The notes: generated from the letters alone by a model not told the origin. Counted from the first letter of the stretch, positions 53,615 through 62,363 are shown. The stretch is DNA of 64,000 nt from Pelagibacteraceae bacterium AG-430-E20 (GCA_003209915.1 QCOF01000001.1:124001-188000); one strand, 5' to 3'. Numbers and translations are program-made.

Positions 53615-54730
53615 TTATTGCTTGGGAAAATAATCCTTGAGCTCCCCTTCTCTATATACATCTGCAGTACAGCAATGAAGTCCTCCACCAAATGCATATG
53701 CATCTCGTAGTTCTACTGGTAACACTTCCATTCCAAGTTTATCTAATTGTTCTGCTTGATAAGTCTCACTTTTTTCAACGCATACTGTTTTAGAATCTAA
53801 AACTAATACATTCATAGATAACCATGTTGATGAATAACACAAAGGAGGTGGCTCGTTGTGTGCTGGCTGCGCACTATCTATTATTTCCCATCCATTATTT
53901 TCAAACAATTTTCTTTGTTCTTTTGGAAGTCTTCTTTGAGGATTATTTATTATCAACCCTTCTTTTATTGGTGTGAAGGTTGCATCAATATGAATTGGGT
54001 ACGGATCACCAGGAAAATTCACTGCATGAACTCTGTGATCTCTATAATGTCTTTTTAACCAATCAATACCTTTTAAGTTAGTAGTAAAACCATGTTGCAC
54101 TACTAAATCTTTTCCAAATCTTAATACATCAGCTGCATCAAACAATGGTTCTTCTTCAGTAGTTACAAAATGTTTCTTTTCAGTCCATTCTAATCTTTTT
54201 TGAACTCCAATTTTATCTGATAAGTAATCTTTTCTATAATCAAGATCTGTCAATCTGGGTTTTGGTGCAGACTCATGCCTCATATTTGGATCTTGATTAT
54301 AATAATCTTGTAGAAGTGGTCTGTAGCATAAATATTCAAACCAACGACAACGATAGCTCATTGTTGCCTCTAAAATTTCATTACCAACAGTTAACAAAAC
54401 ATCTCTAGGTGGCATACAGCCAAACATGGTTTCTGCTTCCCAATCAGGAGTAGATGTTTTTTGATTAAATTCTATAGGTGTTGGTCGATCAACTTTAATT
54501 CCTCTTTTCTGAAGTATATTTGAAAAATTATCTAAAAGTTGATTGGCTTTATCAACAGTATCTTTAGTTCTTGGTCCAAACTGGCCTCGCATATCACTAT
54601 CTTCAGGAACTTTTGCATCGAGTGCTGGTTCGGGTGCTGGAATACATGTGCCATCAGCTCTTCCAACAATTACATGTTTGAGTGGATCCCATTCATTCCA
54701 ACTATTCACAATAATATTATTTTTATTCAT
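53615..54730 (-). CDS. Arginine:glycine amidinotransferase-like enzyme
   Basis: Predicted to transfer the amidino group of arginine to an amine such as glycine, yielding guanidinoacetate and ornithine. The 371-residue protein has the StrB/AGAT propeller landmarks: WNEWDPLKHVIVGRADGTC at the N-terminus, the catalytic acid in EPLFDAADVLRFGKDL, the His in YPIHIDATFTPI, and nucleophile Cys353 in FGGGLHCCTADVYR. The acceptor amine cannot be proven from sequence. It starts 3 bases after the upstream EamA transporter, so the two probably share substrate or product. Converges with the small gene. Confidence 0.9.
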   Translation of the reverse strand: MNKNNIIVNSWNEWDPLKHVIVGRADGTCIPAPEPALDAKVPEDSDMRGQFGPRTKDTVDKANQLLDNFSNILQKRGIKVDRPTPIEFNQKTSTPDWEAETMFGCMPPRDVLLTVGNEILEATMSYRCRWFEYLCYRPLLQDYYNQDPNMRHESAPKPRLTDLDYRKDYLSDKIGVQKRLEWTEKKHFVTTEEEPLFDAADVLRFGKDLVVQHGFTTNLKGIDWLKRHYRDHRVHAVNFPGDPYPIHIDATFTPIKEGLIINNPQRRLPKEQRKLFENNGWEIIDSAQPAHNEPPPLCYSSTWLSMNVLVLDSKTVCVEKSETYQAEQLDKLGMEVLPVELRDAYAFGGGLHCCTADVYREGELKDYFPKQ

Positions 54731-54733
54731 AGA

Positions 54734-55639
54734 TTAATTTAAAGCGATGTATCTTTTGTTCCATCTCATAATCAAACTGTAATAAATTATTGAAACAAAA
54801 AGAAAAAATCCGCCAATAATTGTGTTTGTTGTAGGAACCTCATTGATACCAAATAGTGGTAGCCATACCCAGAATATTCCACCCACTACTTCAGTTAAAG
54901 ATAGCAATGTAAGTTCTGCTGCTGGAATAGCTTTTGAGCCTATTGAATATAAAATTAAACCAAAGCAAACTAATGTTCCATGTAAAGAAAATAAAGTTCC
55001 ATTATAGCTAGATGAAAAAAATACTAAATCGTTTGTAATTATTGCAATAGAAGAAAAAACAACACAAAAAAATCCAGCAAAAGCAACTGTTGTAAATTTT
55101 GGAGTTTCTTTTCTCCATCTGAGTGATACTGAAAAAACTGAGAAACCAATTGAAGCTGTTAGACCAAATACAAATCCAATTAAAGATTTTTCACTCGTAT
55201 TACCAAGTGCCATAATTAATATACCTGCAGTAGCAATGATAATTGAAATCCAAACGTTTAAGGAGATTTTTTCTTTTAAAAACAAAAAAGCTAATAATGC
55301 TGTAAAAAAAGGCATTGCAGCTAAACAAAGTAGTGTCACCGCAGCACTAGTATTTGTTATTGAGTAAATAAAGGTGATCATTGCAACACCTAAACCAGAG
55401 CCTCCAATTATTCCAGATAAACCTATTTTAAAGTAATTTTTATAAAAATTTTTTCCTTCTTCAAAAAATAAATAAAGATTTAATAAAATGAAAATAGTTA
55501 AACCTCTTCCAAAAATATATTGCCATGGGACTAATTGGGGATTGTCCATGTATCTCACAACTAAAGGACCAAATGACCACAGTAACCCCGCAAACAAAAC
55601 AACTGGAATAGCAATTTTGGGGCTTCTAAACTCAATCAT
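54734..55639 (-). CDS. EamA/DMT-family transporter upstream of amidinotransferase
   Basis: A 301-residue, ten-helix transporter in two EamA halves (IAIPVVLFAGLLWSFGPLVVRYM at the start, SAAVTLLCLAAMPFFTALLAFLFLKEK mid-protein, IPAAELTLLSLTEVVGGIFWVWLPLFG late). It resembles the glutathione-linked EamA protein at 46.5 kb in layout and key segments, so the two may be paralogues. Cotranscription with the amidinotransferase suggests export or uptake of guanidinoacetate, arginine or a related compound, by position only. Confidence 0.86.
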   Translation of the reverse strand: MIEFRSPKIAIPVVLFAGLLWSFGPLVVRYMDNPQLVPWQYIFGRGLTIFILLNLYLFFEEGKNFYKNYFKIGLSGIIGGSGLGVAMITFIYSITNTSAAVTLLCLAAMPFFTALLAFLFLKEKISLNVWISIIIATAGILIMALGNTSEKSLIGFVFGLTASIGFSVFSVSLRWRKETPKFTTVAFAGFFCVVFSSIAIITNDLVFFSSSYNGTLFSLHGTLVCFGLILYSIGSKAIPAAELTLLSLTEVVGGIFWVWLPLFGINEVPTTNTIIGGFFLFVSIIYYSLIMRWNKRYIALN

Positions 55640-55646
55640 ATGCCGA

Positions 55647-55675
55647 AATCTAATTCTAAATAGAATTTTCTACAA
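55647..55675 (-). promoter_or_regulatory. Candidate promoter with internal palindromic operator (EamA-amidinotransferase)
   Basis: Minus strand: -35-like TTGTAG (55675-55670), 17-base spacer, -10-like TAGATT (55652-55647). A perfect palindrome AATTCTA-AA-TAGAATT (55652-55667) fills the spacer, a place where repressors commonly bind. The ATG at 55639 follows so closely that the message may be leaderless. The rest of the 101 bp gap is A/T-rich, with no other clear signal for the divergent SufU-like gene. Confidence 0.4.
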
Positions 55676-55740
55676 CAAAAATATATTTTAAATCTAAATA
55701 TAAAATCAGTGATATATATGAAATAAAATTAAAAATTTAT

Positions 55741-56139
55741 ATGGATTTAAAAATTTTAGAGATTGCTTCGGATACAGAAAATAACAAAAATATCAAAAAC
55801 TACACTCATGCTGCAAAATCCAAAAATCCTTTATGTGGTGATGAAATTCAAATTAAGTTAGTCATTAAAAATGAAAAACTTATTGATTTTGGTTACCAAG
55901 GAAAATCATGTGTTTATTGTCAGGCTACTGCGAGTTTGTTATCAAAAAATTTGATAAACTCCAAAAAAAATAAAATTAAAGAGCTGTGTGATTATGCAAA
56001 ATCTTTTTTTAATAAAGAACAAGAAAGTATTGAAAAAAAATGGTCTTTTTTAAATAAATTGTTTGATCAAAAAAATATATCAAGAAAAGAATGTATTCTT
56101 CTTCCTTTCAATGCCTTAAAAAAGATTATATCAAATTAA
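55741..56139 (+). CDS. SufU/IscU-like Fe-S scaffold or sulfur-transfer protein
   Basis: A 132-residue NifU N-terminal-type domain. Three conserved cysteine regions are present: KNPLCGDEIQI, GKSCVYCQATASLLS (two Cys instead of the usual one), and SRKECILLPFNAL, matching the zinc/Fe-S ligands of SufU/IscU. In SUF systems SufU accepts sulfur from SufS. Here it is 50 kb from the suf operon in this window and 3 bases before an HPP membrane gene. Whether it serves as scaffold or sulfur shuttle is open. Confidence 0.85.
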   Translation: MDLKILEIASDTENNKNIKNYTHAAKSKNPLCGDEIQIKLVIKNEKLIDFGYQGKSCVYCQATASLLSKNLINSKKNKIKELCDYAKSFFNKEQESIEKKWSFLNKLFDQKNISRKECILLPFNALKKIISN

Positions 56140-56142
56140 ATT

Positions 56143-56607
56143 ATGGGAAATTTAAAGCAATCATTCTTTGCAGGCCTTTTTTCGATTATTACAATCGGAA
56201 TACTTACTCTTTTAACTTACAAAACTGAATACGGAATATTTTTGATTGCTTCTTTTGGGTCTTCAATGGTTCTGCTCTACGGACATCCAGAAAGTCCTTT
56301 CGCACAACCAAAAAATGTTTTCTTTGGTCACGTCCTTACAACAATTGTAGGAATGATTGTTTTATACTTTATCCCTTTACCTTTATATTTAACGCTTCCT
56401 TTAGCTGTAGGTTTTGGTGTTGGATTGATGATATTATTTAATGTAACTCATCCACCAGCTGGTGGTAATCCCATTATAGTCATAATGGGTAGTGTGTCGG
56501 TAGACTACTTATTGACCCCTGTGATTTCTGGTTCAATAATCATTCTACTTTTTGCAATAATTCTCAATCGATTTATCTTAAAAAAAAATTATCCCTCTAA
56601 GAAATAA
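56143..56607 (+). CDS. HPP-family membrane protein
   Basis: A 154-residue protein with four predicted helices. The motif IASFGSSMVLLYGHPESPFAQPKNVFFGHVLTT and the HPPAGGNPIIVIMGS segment that names the HPP family are both intact. HPP proteins are small integral membrane proteins; a cyanobacterial member is linked to nitrite transport, but most are uncharacterised. It follows the SufU-like gene by 3 bases and probably shares its transcript. Confidence 0.9.
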   Translation: MGNLKQSFFAGLFSIITIGILTLLTYKTEYGIFLIASFGSSMVLLYGHPESPFAQPKNVFFGHVLTTIVGMIVLYFIPLPLYLTLPLAVGFGVGLMILFNVTHPPAGGNPIIVIMGSVSVDYLLTPVISGSIIILLFAIILNRFILKKNYPSKK

Positions 56608-56682
56608 TTTGTTTGCTAGCCCATTAAAAATGAGGTTAGATGGCCGAAAATAAATTAATATTTATTACATACAGGAGAGTAA

Positions 56683-57882
56683 ATGAAGATATTGTGCGTA
56701 TTATATGACGATCCTAAAGGTGGAATGCCAAAATCATATCCCCTAAGTGATCTACCAAAATTAGAAAAATATCCAGATGGAATGACTTTACCTAGTCCAA
56801 AAGGTAGAGACTTCACACCAGGTGAATTATTAGGATGTGTTTCAGGAGGATTAGGATTAAGAAAATATTTAGAGTCTAATGGTCATGAATTTATTGTTAC
56901 AAATAGTAAAGATGGAGATGGATGTGAAGCTGATAAACATATCGTTGATGCTGATATAGTTATATCTCAACCATTTTTTCCTTACTATTTAACAAAAGAA
57001 AGAATTGCAAAAGCTAAAAATTTAAAAATGGCTATTACTGCAGGAATAGGATCAGACCACGTTGATTTACAAGCAGCAATGGATAACAAAATTGATGTTG
57101 TAGAAGTCACATTTTGTAATTCAAGATCAGTTGCCGAACATATTGTTATGATGATTGTTTCAATGGTAAGAGATTATCATAATCAACATAGAATTGTTAA
57201 TGAGGGTGGTTGGAATATTGCTGACGCAGTTCAAAGATCTTACGATGTTGAGGGTATGCATATTGGAACAGTTGCTGCAGGTCGTATCGGTTTAGATGCA
57301 CTTAGAAAGATGAAACCTTTTGATGTACATTTACATTACTTTGACAGGCATAAATTACCTGACAGTGTTGAAAAGGAATTAAATTTAACTTTTCATGAGT
57401 CTGTAGAATCTATGGTTAAAGTTTGTGATGTAGTGACAATAAATTGTCCTCTCCATCCAGAAACTGAAAACTTATTTGATGATGCAATGATAAGTAAAAT
57501 GAAAAAAGGTGCTTATATTGTAAATACTGCTAGAGGAAAAATCTGTAACCGTGAGGCTATTGCAAAAGCTTTAGAAAGTGGACAGTTAAGTGGTTATGCG
57601 GGAGATGTTTGGTTTCCACAACCAGCTCCAAATGATCATGTATGGAGAACTATGCCAAATCATGGAATGACACCACATACTTCTGGAACTTCATTATCAG
57701 CTCAAACAAGATATGCTGATGGAGTAAGAGAAATTTTGGAATGTTTCTTTGAAGGTAGTGAAATTAGAGATCAATATCTTATTGTAAAAGACGGCCAATT
57801 AGCTGGAATGGGTGCTCACTCATACAGTAAAGGATCAGCTACTGGTGGATCTGAAGAAGCGGCTAAATATAAGAAAAAATAA
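56683..57882 (+). CDS. fdh: NAD-dependent formate dehydrogenase
   Basis: Oxidises formate to CO2 with NAD, cofactor-metal-free. The 399-residue protein follows the 400-residue Pseudomonas-type enzyme throughout: FTPGELLGCVSGGLGLRKYLE, AGIGSDHVDL, TFCNSRSVAEHIVMMI, nucleotide-binding GTVAAGRIGLDALR, NTARGKICNREAI (catalytic Arg), and TPHTSGTSLSAQTRY with the catalytic His near residue 330. AGGAG lies 9 bases before the ATG. A hairpin after the stop suggests monocistronic expression. It probably drains formate from C1 metabolism for NADH. Confidence 0.95.
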   Translation: MKILCVLYDDPKGGMPKSYPLSDLPKLEKYPDGMTLPSPKGRDFTPGELLGCVSGGLGLRKYLESNGHEFIVTNSKDGDGCEADKHIVDADIVISQPFFPYYLTKERIAKAKNLKMAITAGIGSDHVDLQAAMDNKIDVVEVTFCNSRSVAEHIVMMIVSMVRDYHNQHRIVNEGGWNIADAVQRSYDVEGMHIGTVAAGRIGLDALRKMKPFDVHLHYFDRHKLPDSVEKELNLTFHESVESMVKVCDVVTINCPLHPETENLFDDAMISKMKKGAYIVNTARGKICNREAIAKALESGQLSGYAGDVWFPQPAPNDHVWRTMPNHGMTPHTSGTSLSAQTRYADGVREILECFFEGSEIRDQYLIVKDGQLAGMGAHSYSKGSATGGSEEAAKYKKK

Positions 57883-57897
57883 CTCAAAAAAATACTT

Positions 57898-57933
57898 ATT
57901 AAAGGTAGTTTACTAAAAGTTGCTACCTTTAAT
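57898..57933 (+). terminator. Terminator-like hairpin after formate dehydrogenase
   Basis: A perfect 11-bp stem, ATTAAAGGTAG (57898-57908) and CTACCTTTAAT (57923-57933), with a 14-base loop. It has an A-rich run before it and T/A-rich sequence in the descending arm, 16 bases past the stop. There is no long T-run after it, so efficiency is uncertain. Confidence 0.55.
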
Positions 57934-57972
57934 ATAATAGACTCAATTCAAGTTTTTTGTTTATGATGGTTA

Positions 57973-58548
57973 ATGAAATTTTTTACTATCATATTTTTTA
58001 TTACCTCATTTATTACTGCAGCTGAAGCTAATCAAAAGGGTAAGGCATATTTTGCTGGTGGATGTTTTTGGTGTATGGAAGAAGTTTATGAAAAATTAAG
58101 TGGAGTAGAAGAAGTGATATCAGGTTACTCTGGGGGCACTACAGAAAACCCGACCTATAGAGAGGTGACTTATGGTAAAACTGGTCATTTTGAGGTTGTT
58201 GAAATTGTCTATGACAAAGAAATCATTTCTTTTAAAGAATTACTCAATATTTTTTGGAAAAATATAGATCCCTTTGATCCATATGGGCAATTTTGCGATA
58301 AAGGATATAGCTACAGATCAGTCGCGTTTTATCAAAATGATGAAGAAAAAAAACTGATAGAAAATAGTGTAAAAGAATTAGAAAAAAAGTTTAACAAAGA
58401 GATTGTTACTTACGTAAGAAGTTTTGATAAATTTTACGAAGCTGAAGTTTACCACCAAGATTTTTATGTTAAAAAGTTTCAAAGATATTTGGAATATAAA
58501 ACAGCTTGTAGAAGAGAAGAGATTTTAAATAATATTTGGAACTTATAA
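57973..58548 (+). CDS. msrA: Peptide methionine sulfoxide reductase MsrA, probably exported
   Basis: Repairs Met-S-sulfoxide. After an N-terminal hydrophobic stretch (FFTIIFFITSFITAAEA), a probable signal peptide with AEA cleavage site, the catalytic domain starts YFAGGCFWCMEEVYEKL with the nucleophile Cys of GCFWC. GYSGGTTENPTYREVTYGKTGHFEVVEI and FDPYGQFCDKGYSYRS are family core. Resolving-Cys candidate is in EYKTACRREEI. Length 191. selO starts 4 bases downstream, so an oxidative-repair pair is likely. A periplasmic site for MsrA is less common than a cytosolic one. Confidence 0.94.
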   Translation: MKFFTIIFFITSFITAAEANQKGKAYFAGGCFWCMEEVYEKLSGVEEVISGYSGGTTENPTYREVTYGKTGHFEVVEIVYDKEIISFKELLNIFWKNIDPFDPYGQFCDKGYSYRSVAFYQNDEEKKLIENSVKELEKKFNKEIVTYVRSFDKFYEAEVYHQDFYVKKFQRYLEYKTACRREEILNNIWNL

Positions 58549-58552
58549 ATTT

Positions 58553-60007
58553 GTGAAAAATTATATTAATTGGAATTTTGATAATTCTTATTCAAAATTA
58601 CCAGAAGCTTTTAAGGAAATTATTAAACCTGTTTCAGTTTTAAATCCTGAGTTGGTTATCTTAAATGAAAACGTAGCAAAGGAATTAGGGCTTGATTTTT
58701 CTAAAATAGATAAAAATGAATTATCTGCTCTATTTGCTGGAAATATTCTGCCTCAAGGAAGTAGTTCTATAGCCCAAGCTTATGCTGGACATCAATTTGG
58801 ACATTTTACAATGTTAGGTGATGGAAGAGCAGTTTTAATTGGTGAACATGTAACTAATCAAAAAAAGCGATACGATATTCAATTCAAAGGATCTGGCAGA
58901 ACTTCTTTTTCGAGAGGTGGAGATGGTCGAGCGGCATTAGGTCCAATGCTTAGAGAGTATATTATAAGTGAAGCTATTCATTCATTAAACATACCAACAA
59001 CGAGAAGTCTTGCTGTGACTAAAACTGGAGAAAAGGTGGTGAGGGAAAATTTACTAGAAGGTGCAATACTAACACGAGTTGCCTCAAGTCATATCCGAGT
59101 TGGAACATTTCAATACATCGCTGCAAAACAAATTATTGATGAATTGAAAATGTTAGTTGATTACACAGTTGATAGACATTATCCAGAAATTAAATCATCC
59201 AGAACAAAGGCGGTAGATTTATTGAATCTAGTAATTGAAAAACAATGTCAGCTAATAGTTAATTGGATGAGAGTTGGATTTATTCATGGAGTGATGAACA
59301 CAGATAACATGGCGATTTCAGGTGAAACTATAGATTATGGTCCTTGTGCTTTTATGGATCAATATGATCCCAAAACTGTTTTTAGTTCAATTGATAAATT
59401 TGGAAGATACTCATTTTCTAATCAAGCACCCATTGCTAAATGGAATTTAGCTAGATTTGCTGAGTGTCTTATTCCTCTTATCGATAAAAATGAAGACCAG
59501 GCTATTAAGACTGCAACTCAAATTATAGATAACTTTCAAAATATTTATGAACAAAAATGGTTGGATATGATGAAATCTAAACTTGGTTTAATTGGTGATA
59601 ATAAAGATGATTTAAAACTTATTAATTCCTTATTGAATTGGATGGAAGAAAGTAAAGCAGATTATACAAATACTTTTTGTTATTTAATGGATATGCCAAT
59701 TAAGGATGAAATCTATAAAGATAAAAGATTTATAGAATGGGTACAAGCATGGAACAATCGATCAAATTTAGACAATTCAAATAAAGAAGATCAATTTCAA
59801 TTGATGAAAAAAGTTAATCCAGTCATTATTCCTAGAAACCATAAGGTAGAGACGGCATTATCTGATGCAAATAAAAATAACTATGAAACACTTTATAAAT
59901 TATTATCTGTGATACAAAATCCCTATAACCCTAAAGTCGATGTTTTGGAGTATCAATCACCAGCTCCAGAATCAAAAGAAAAATATCAAACGTTTTGTGG
60001 GACTTAA
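58553..60007 (+). CDS. selO: Protein adenylyltransferase SelO (YdiU)
   Basis: Pseudokinase-fold enzyme that AMPylates proteins, tied to redox homeostasis in E. coli. Recognisable segments are GDGRAVLIGEH, YDIQFKGSGRTSFSRGGDGRAALGPMLREYI, TTRSLAVTKTGE, ILTRVASSHIRVGTFQY, GFIHGVMNTDNMAISGETIDYGPCAFMD and the C-terminal cysteine in YQTFCGT. Length 484. The start is GTG at 58553. Translationally close to msrA; the stop is one base from convergent FAD oxidoreductase. Confidence 0.95.
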   Translation: MKNYINWNFDNSYSKLPEAFKEIIKPVSVLNPELVILNENVAKELGLDFSKIDKNELSALFAGNILPQGSSSIAQAYAGHQFGHFTMLGDGRAVLIGEHVTNQKKRYDIQFKGSGRTSFSRGGDGRAALGPMLREYIISEAIHSLNIPTTRSLAVTKTGEKVVRENLLEGAILTRVASSHIRVGTFQYIAAKQIIDELKMLVDYTVDRHYPEIKSSRTKAVDLLNLVIEKQCQLIVNWMRVGFIHGVMNTDNMAISGETIDYGPCAFMDQYDPKTVFSSIDKFGRYSFSNQAPIAKWNLARFAECLIPLIDKNEDQAIKTATQIIDNFQNIYEQKWLDMMKSKLGLIGDNKDDLKLINSLLNWMEESKADYTNTFCYLMDMPIKDEIYKDKRFIEWVQAWNNRSNLDNSNKEDQFQLMKKVNPVIIPRNHKVETALSDANKNNYETLYKLLSVIQNPYNPKVDVLEYQSPAPESKEKYQTFCGT

Positions 60008-60008
60008 G

Positions 60009-61112
60009 TTATAAGACGTATGGCTCTGGTCGAGCACTATTGCCTAATACTCTTTCAACTGAAAAATCACTAATATCAATTGTTTGATAGGATCCGGTTG
60101 TAATTAGTTCAGTTAAAGCTCTTCCAATACCGGGTGCTTGCATCAATCCCCTTCCCGTAAAACCTGATGCCATATAAACATTTTCATACTTTGGGTGCTT
60201 TCCAACAACTGCATTATTATCTAATTTGTTGCAATCATAATATCCAGCCCATCCCCCAGTTAATTTAAGTTCTTCAAAAGCTGGAATTCTTTTTGCTAAT
60301 GCTGGCCAAACTAACTCTTCAAAATCATTCCATGCTGGTTCTAAATCATCAGCATCAAATACTGAAAGAGGTGATCCAGCTAAATATTCACCACCTTCTG
60401 GTCGCCAATAAACACCTGTTGTTAGATCTCCTGTAAGGGGCATTTCTTTAATATATTTTGGACATTTAACCCTAAAAACCGTGTGTTTTTGAGGAACCAC
60501 TGGAATATCTTCAAGTAATTTTTTTGTCCAACATCCTGTAGCTGAAACAATTGTTTTAGCTTTAACTTCAGAAATATTTTTTATTTCTCCTTTAATAAAT
60601 TCAGCACCAAGTTCAATTGCTTTACTTTTTAAAGCGGTGTGAAAAAGAAATGGATCAATCCAACCCTCCGTTTGATTATCGGTATAAGTAGCCGTCTCTA
60701 TTCCTTCATTATTTATATAGGGAAATATTTTCGATAATTCTGATCCTTTGATATTTTTGGTTCCTGCTTCACACTTTTTATGATTTTCTAATGCTCGGTA
60801 TTGTTCTTCAGCATGTTCGGGTCCAAACATTAATAAATAACCATTTGTTACCATACTGGCAGTAGGGTTTGGATTTTTTTCAGTTTTTAATAATTGAGGT
60901 ATTTGATTTATAAATTCTCTAGCAAATTTTCCTAATAAAATATTTTCTTTTTGAAAAAATTGCCTTCTAAATCCACCCAAAGATAATGGGAATGAAGCAG
61001 TTTTATATGTTGGGTCTCTCTCGATTACTTTTACTTTTCTACCCTCTTTAGATAAAAAATAAGCTGTTGCTGCTCCAATTATTCCACCACCGATTACGAC
61101 TACATCATCCAT
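60009..61112 (-). CDS. FAD-dependent amine oxidoreductase (DAO family)
   Basis: A 367-residue flavoprotein with the N-terminal FAD motif VVVIGGGIIGAATAYFLSKEG and LGGFRRQFF. The C-terminal part has GWAGYYDCNKLDNNAVVGKHPKYENVYMASGFTGRGLMQAPGIGRALTELI, typical of glycine-, sarcosine- and dimethylglycine-type oxidases (also FOXRED1). It therefore probably oxidises a secondary or tertiary amine, but the substrate is not readable. It follows tspO by one base on the minus strand and lies near the amidinotransferase, formate dehydrogenase and DMSP genes, all fitting small methylated compounds. Confidence 0.86.
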   Translation of the reverse strand: MDDVVVIGGGIIGAATAYFLSKEGRKVKVIERDPTYKTASFPLSLGGFRRQFFQKENILLGKFAREFINQIPQLLKTEKNPNPTASMVTNGYLLMFGPEHAEEQYRALENHKKCEAGTKNIKGSELSKIFPYINNEGIETATYTDNQTEGWIDPFLFHTALKSKAIELGAEFIKGEIKNISEVKAKTIVSATGCWTKKLLEDIPVVPQKHTVFRVKCPKYIKEMPLTGDLTTGVYWRPEGGEYLAGSPLSVFDADDLEPAWNDFEELVWPALAKRIPAFEELKLTGGWAGYYDCNKLDNNAVVGKHPKYENVYMASGFTGRGLMQAPGIGRALTELITTGSYQTIDISDFSVERVLGNSARPEPYVL

Positions 61113-61113
61113 A

Positions 61114-61581
61114 TTAATTTATCATTATAAGATTTACATTCAGAAATAGTGCAAAGCTACACCAAAGTAAATAAGGAATCATTAAATAGGAACTAGCTAG
61201 ATTGACACGTTTAAATCTTAAAATGAGATTAATTATCAGTCCAATCAATAAAATTAATACAAATAAAGCTAAGACCATATTGTGAAAAACAAAGAAAACT
61301 ACACTCCAAGTTGTATTAAACACCAGATGAATTAAATAAACATAAACAGTATTTTTATCCCTACTCTTTGAATGCCAAAATAACCATATTGCAATTGTCA
61401 TCATTAAATACAACGTGGTCCACACAGGTCCAAAGACCCAATCTGGAGGATTAAATGTTGGTTTATTCAATAATGAATACCATGGTTCTTTATAATTAAT
61501 TGTAGATAAGCCGCCAATAGCTGAAGCACTAAAAGTGACAAAAAGAAAAGAGATAAAAGTTAAAAATTTATTTTTAAACAT
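61114..61581 (-). CDS. TspO/MBR family tryptophan-rich sensory protein
   Basis: Five-helix membrane protein, 155 residues. PWYSLLNKPTFNPPDWVFGPVWTTLYLMM is the TspO signature, with further Trp-rich segments (AIWLFWHS, TTWSVVFFVFHN). Bacterial TspO binds tetrapyrroles and steroids and modulates stress or light responses. It precedes the FAD oxidoreductase on the same transcript and diverges from the SDR gene over only 23 bp. Confidence 0.93.
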   Translation of the reverse strand: MFKNKFLTFISFLFVTFSASAIGGLSTINYKEPWYSLLNKPTFNPPDWVFGPVWTTLYLMMTIAIWLFWHSKSRDKNTVYVYLIHLVFNTTWSVVFFVFHNMVLALFVLILLIGLIINLILRFKRVNLASSYLMIPYLLWCSFALFLNVNLIMIN

Positions 61582-61604
61582 GTTAGTAATATATACGATT
61601 AACT

Positions 61605-62363
61605 ATGAATAAAAAAACTATATGGATCACAGGTGGGAGCACAGGTATCGGTAAAGCCCTAGCTATTAAATTTTCAAGTAAAGGATGGAATGTTGCAGTT
61701 TCTGCAAGAAGAGTAGAATTATTAAATGAACTTTGTGATCAAAATGAAAACATTGCCGCTTTTCCTTTAGATGTTACTAATAAAGAAATTTGTTTTGAAG
61801 TATTCAATAAAATTAAAAGTAAATTCAATGATATCGATATTTGCTTTTTTTCAACAGGGACATGGGACCCTAAAAAAGAAAAAGATATTGATGTAGAGCA
61901 AATGAAAGAGGTATTTAAAGTAAATTTTTTTGGGACTGTAAATACCATAAAAGCTGTTGAACAACACTTTAAAGAGAGAAAAAATGGTATAATTACTATA
62001 GTTTCCTCTATCGCTGGTTACAGAGGTCTTCCTAATTCTACAGGCTACGGTCCATCAAAGTCTGCATTAAATAATTTAGCTGAAAGCCTATATTTTGATT
62101 TTAAGAGATATAACGTTCGTGTTTGTTTAGTATCACCTGGATTTATAAAAACTCCTATGACAGATAAAAATGATTTTAAAATGCCTTTCTTAAAGACACC
62201 AGAATATGCTGCAGATCAAATTTATGATGGTTTAGTTAATAAAAAATCTTTTGAAATTCATTTTCCAAAAGCACTTACAATTACTCTAAAAATATTAAGT
62301 TTCATTCCAAGTAAGATATATTTTAATTTAGTAGGTCGTTTAACAAAATATCAGAAGAAATAA
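61605..62363 (+). CDS. Short-chain dehydrogenase/reductase
   Basis: Classical SDR of 252 residues: NAD(P) motif TGGSTGIGKALA near the N-terminus with SARR implying NADP preference, FFSTGTW in place of NNAG, catalytic Ser in IVSSIAGYRGLP, and YGPSKSALNN as YxxxK. The C-terminal ~30 residues are hydrophobic and basic (LTITLKILSFIPSKIYFNLVGRL), perhaps a membrane contact. SDRs of this kind neighbour cfa and DUF3833 in many proteobacteria. The stop abuts the convergent DUF3833 stop with no gap. Confidence 0.88.
   Translation: MNKKTIWITGGSTGIGKALAIKFSSKGWNVAVSARRVELLNELCDQNENIAAFPLDVTNKEICFEVFNKIKSKFNDIDICFFSTGTWDPKKEKDIDVEQMKEVFKVNFFGTVNTIKAVEQHFKERKNGIITIVSSIAGYRGLPNSTGYGPSKSALNNLAESLYFDFKRYNVRVCLVSPGFIKTPMTDKNDFKMPFLKTPEYAADQIYDGLVNKKSFEIHFPKALTITLKILSFIPSKIYFNLVGRLTKYQKK

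Noticed and set aside
53858-54742. Several Trp/Ser/Ile-rich plus-strand frames
   Set aside because: All are antisense to the amidinotransferase and resemble no protein family.
56608-56682. A 75-base gap of tRNA size before formate dehydrogenase
   Set aside because: No acceptor-stem pairing, T-loop or CCA; it holds only a weak hairpin and the fdh ribosome-binding site.
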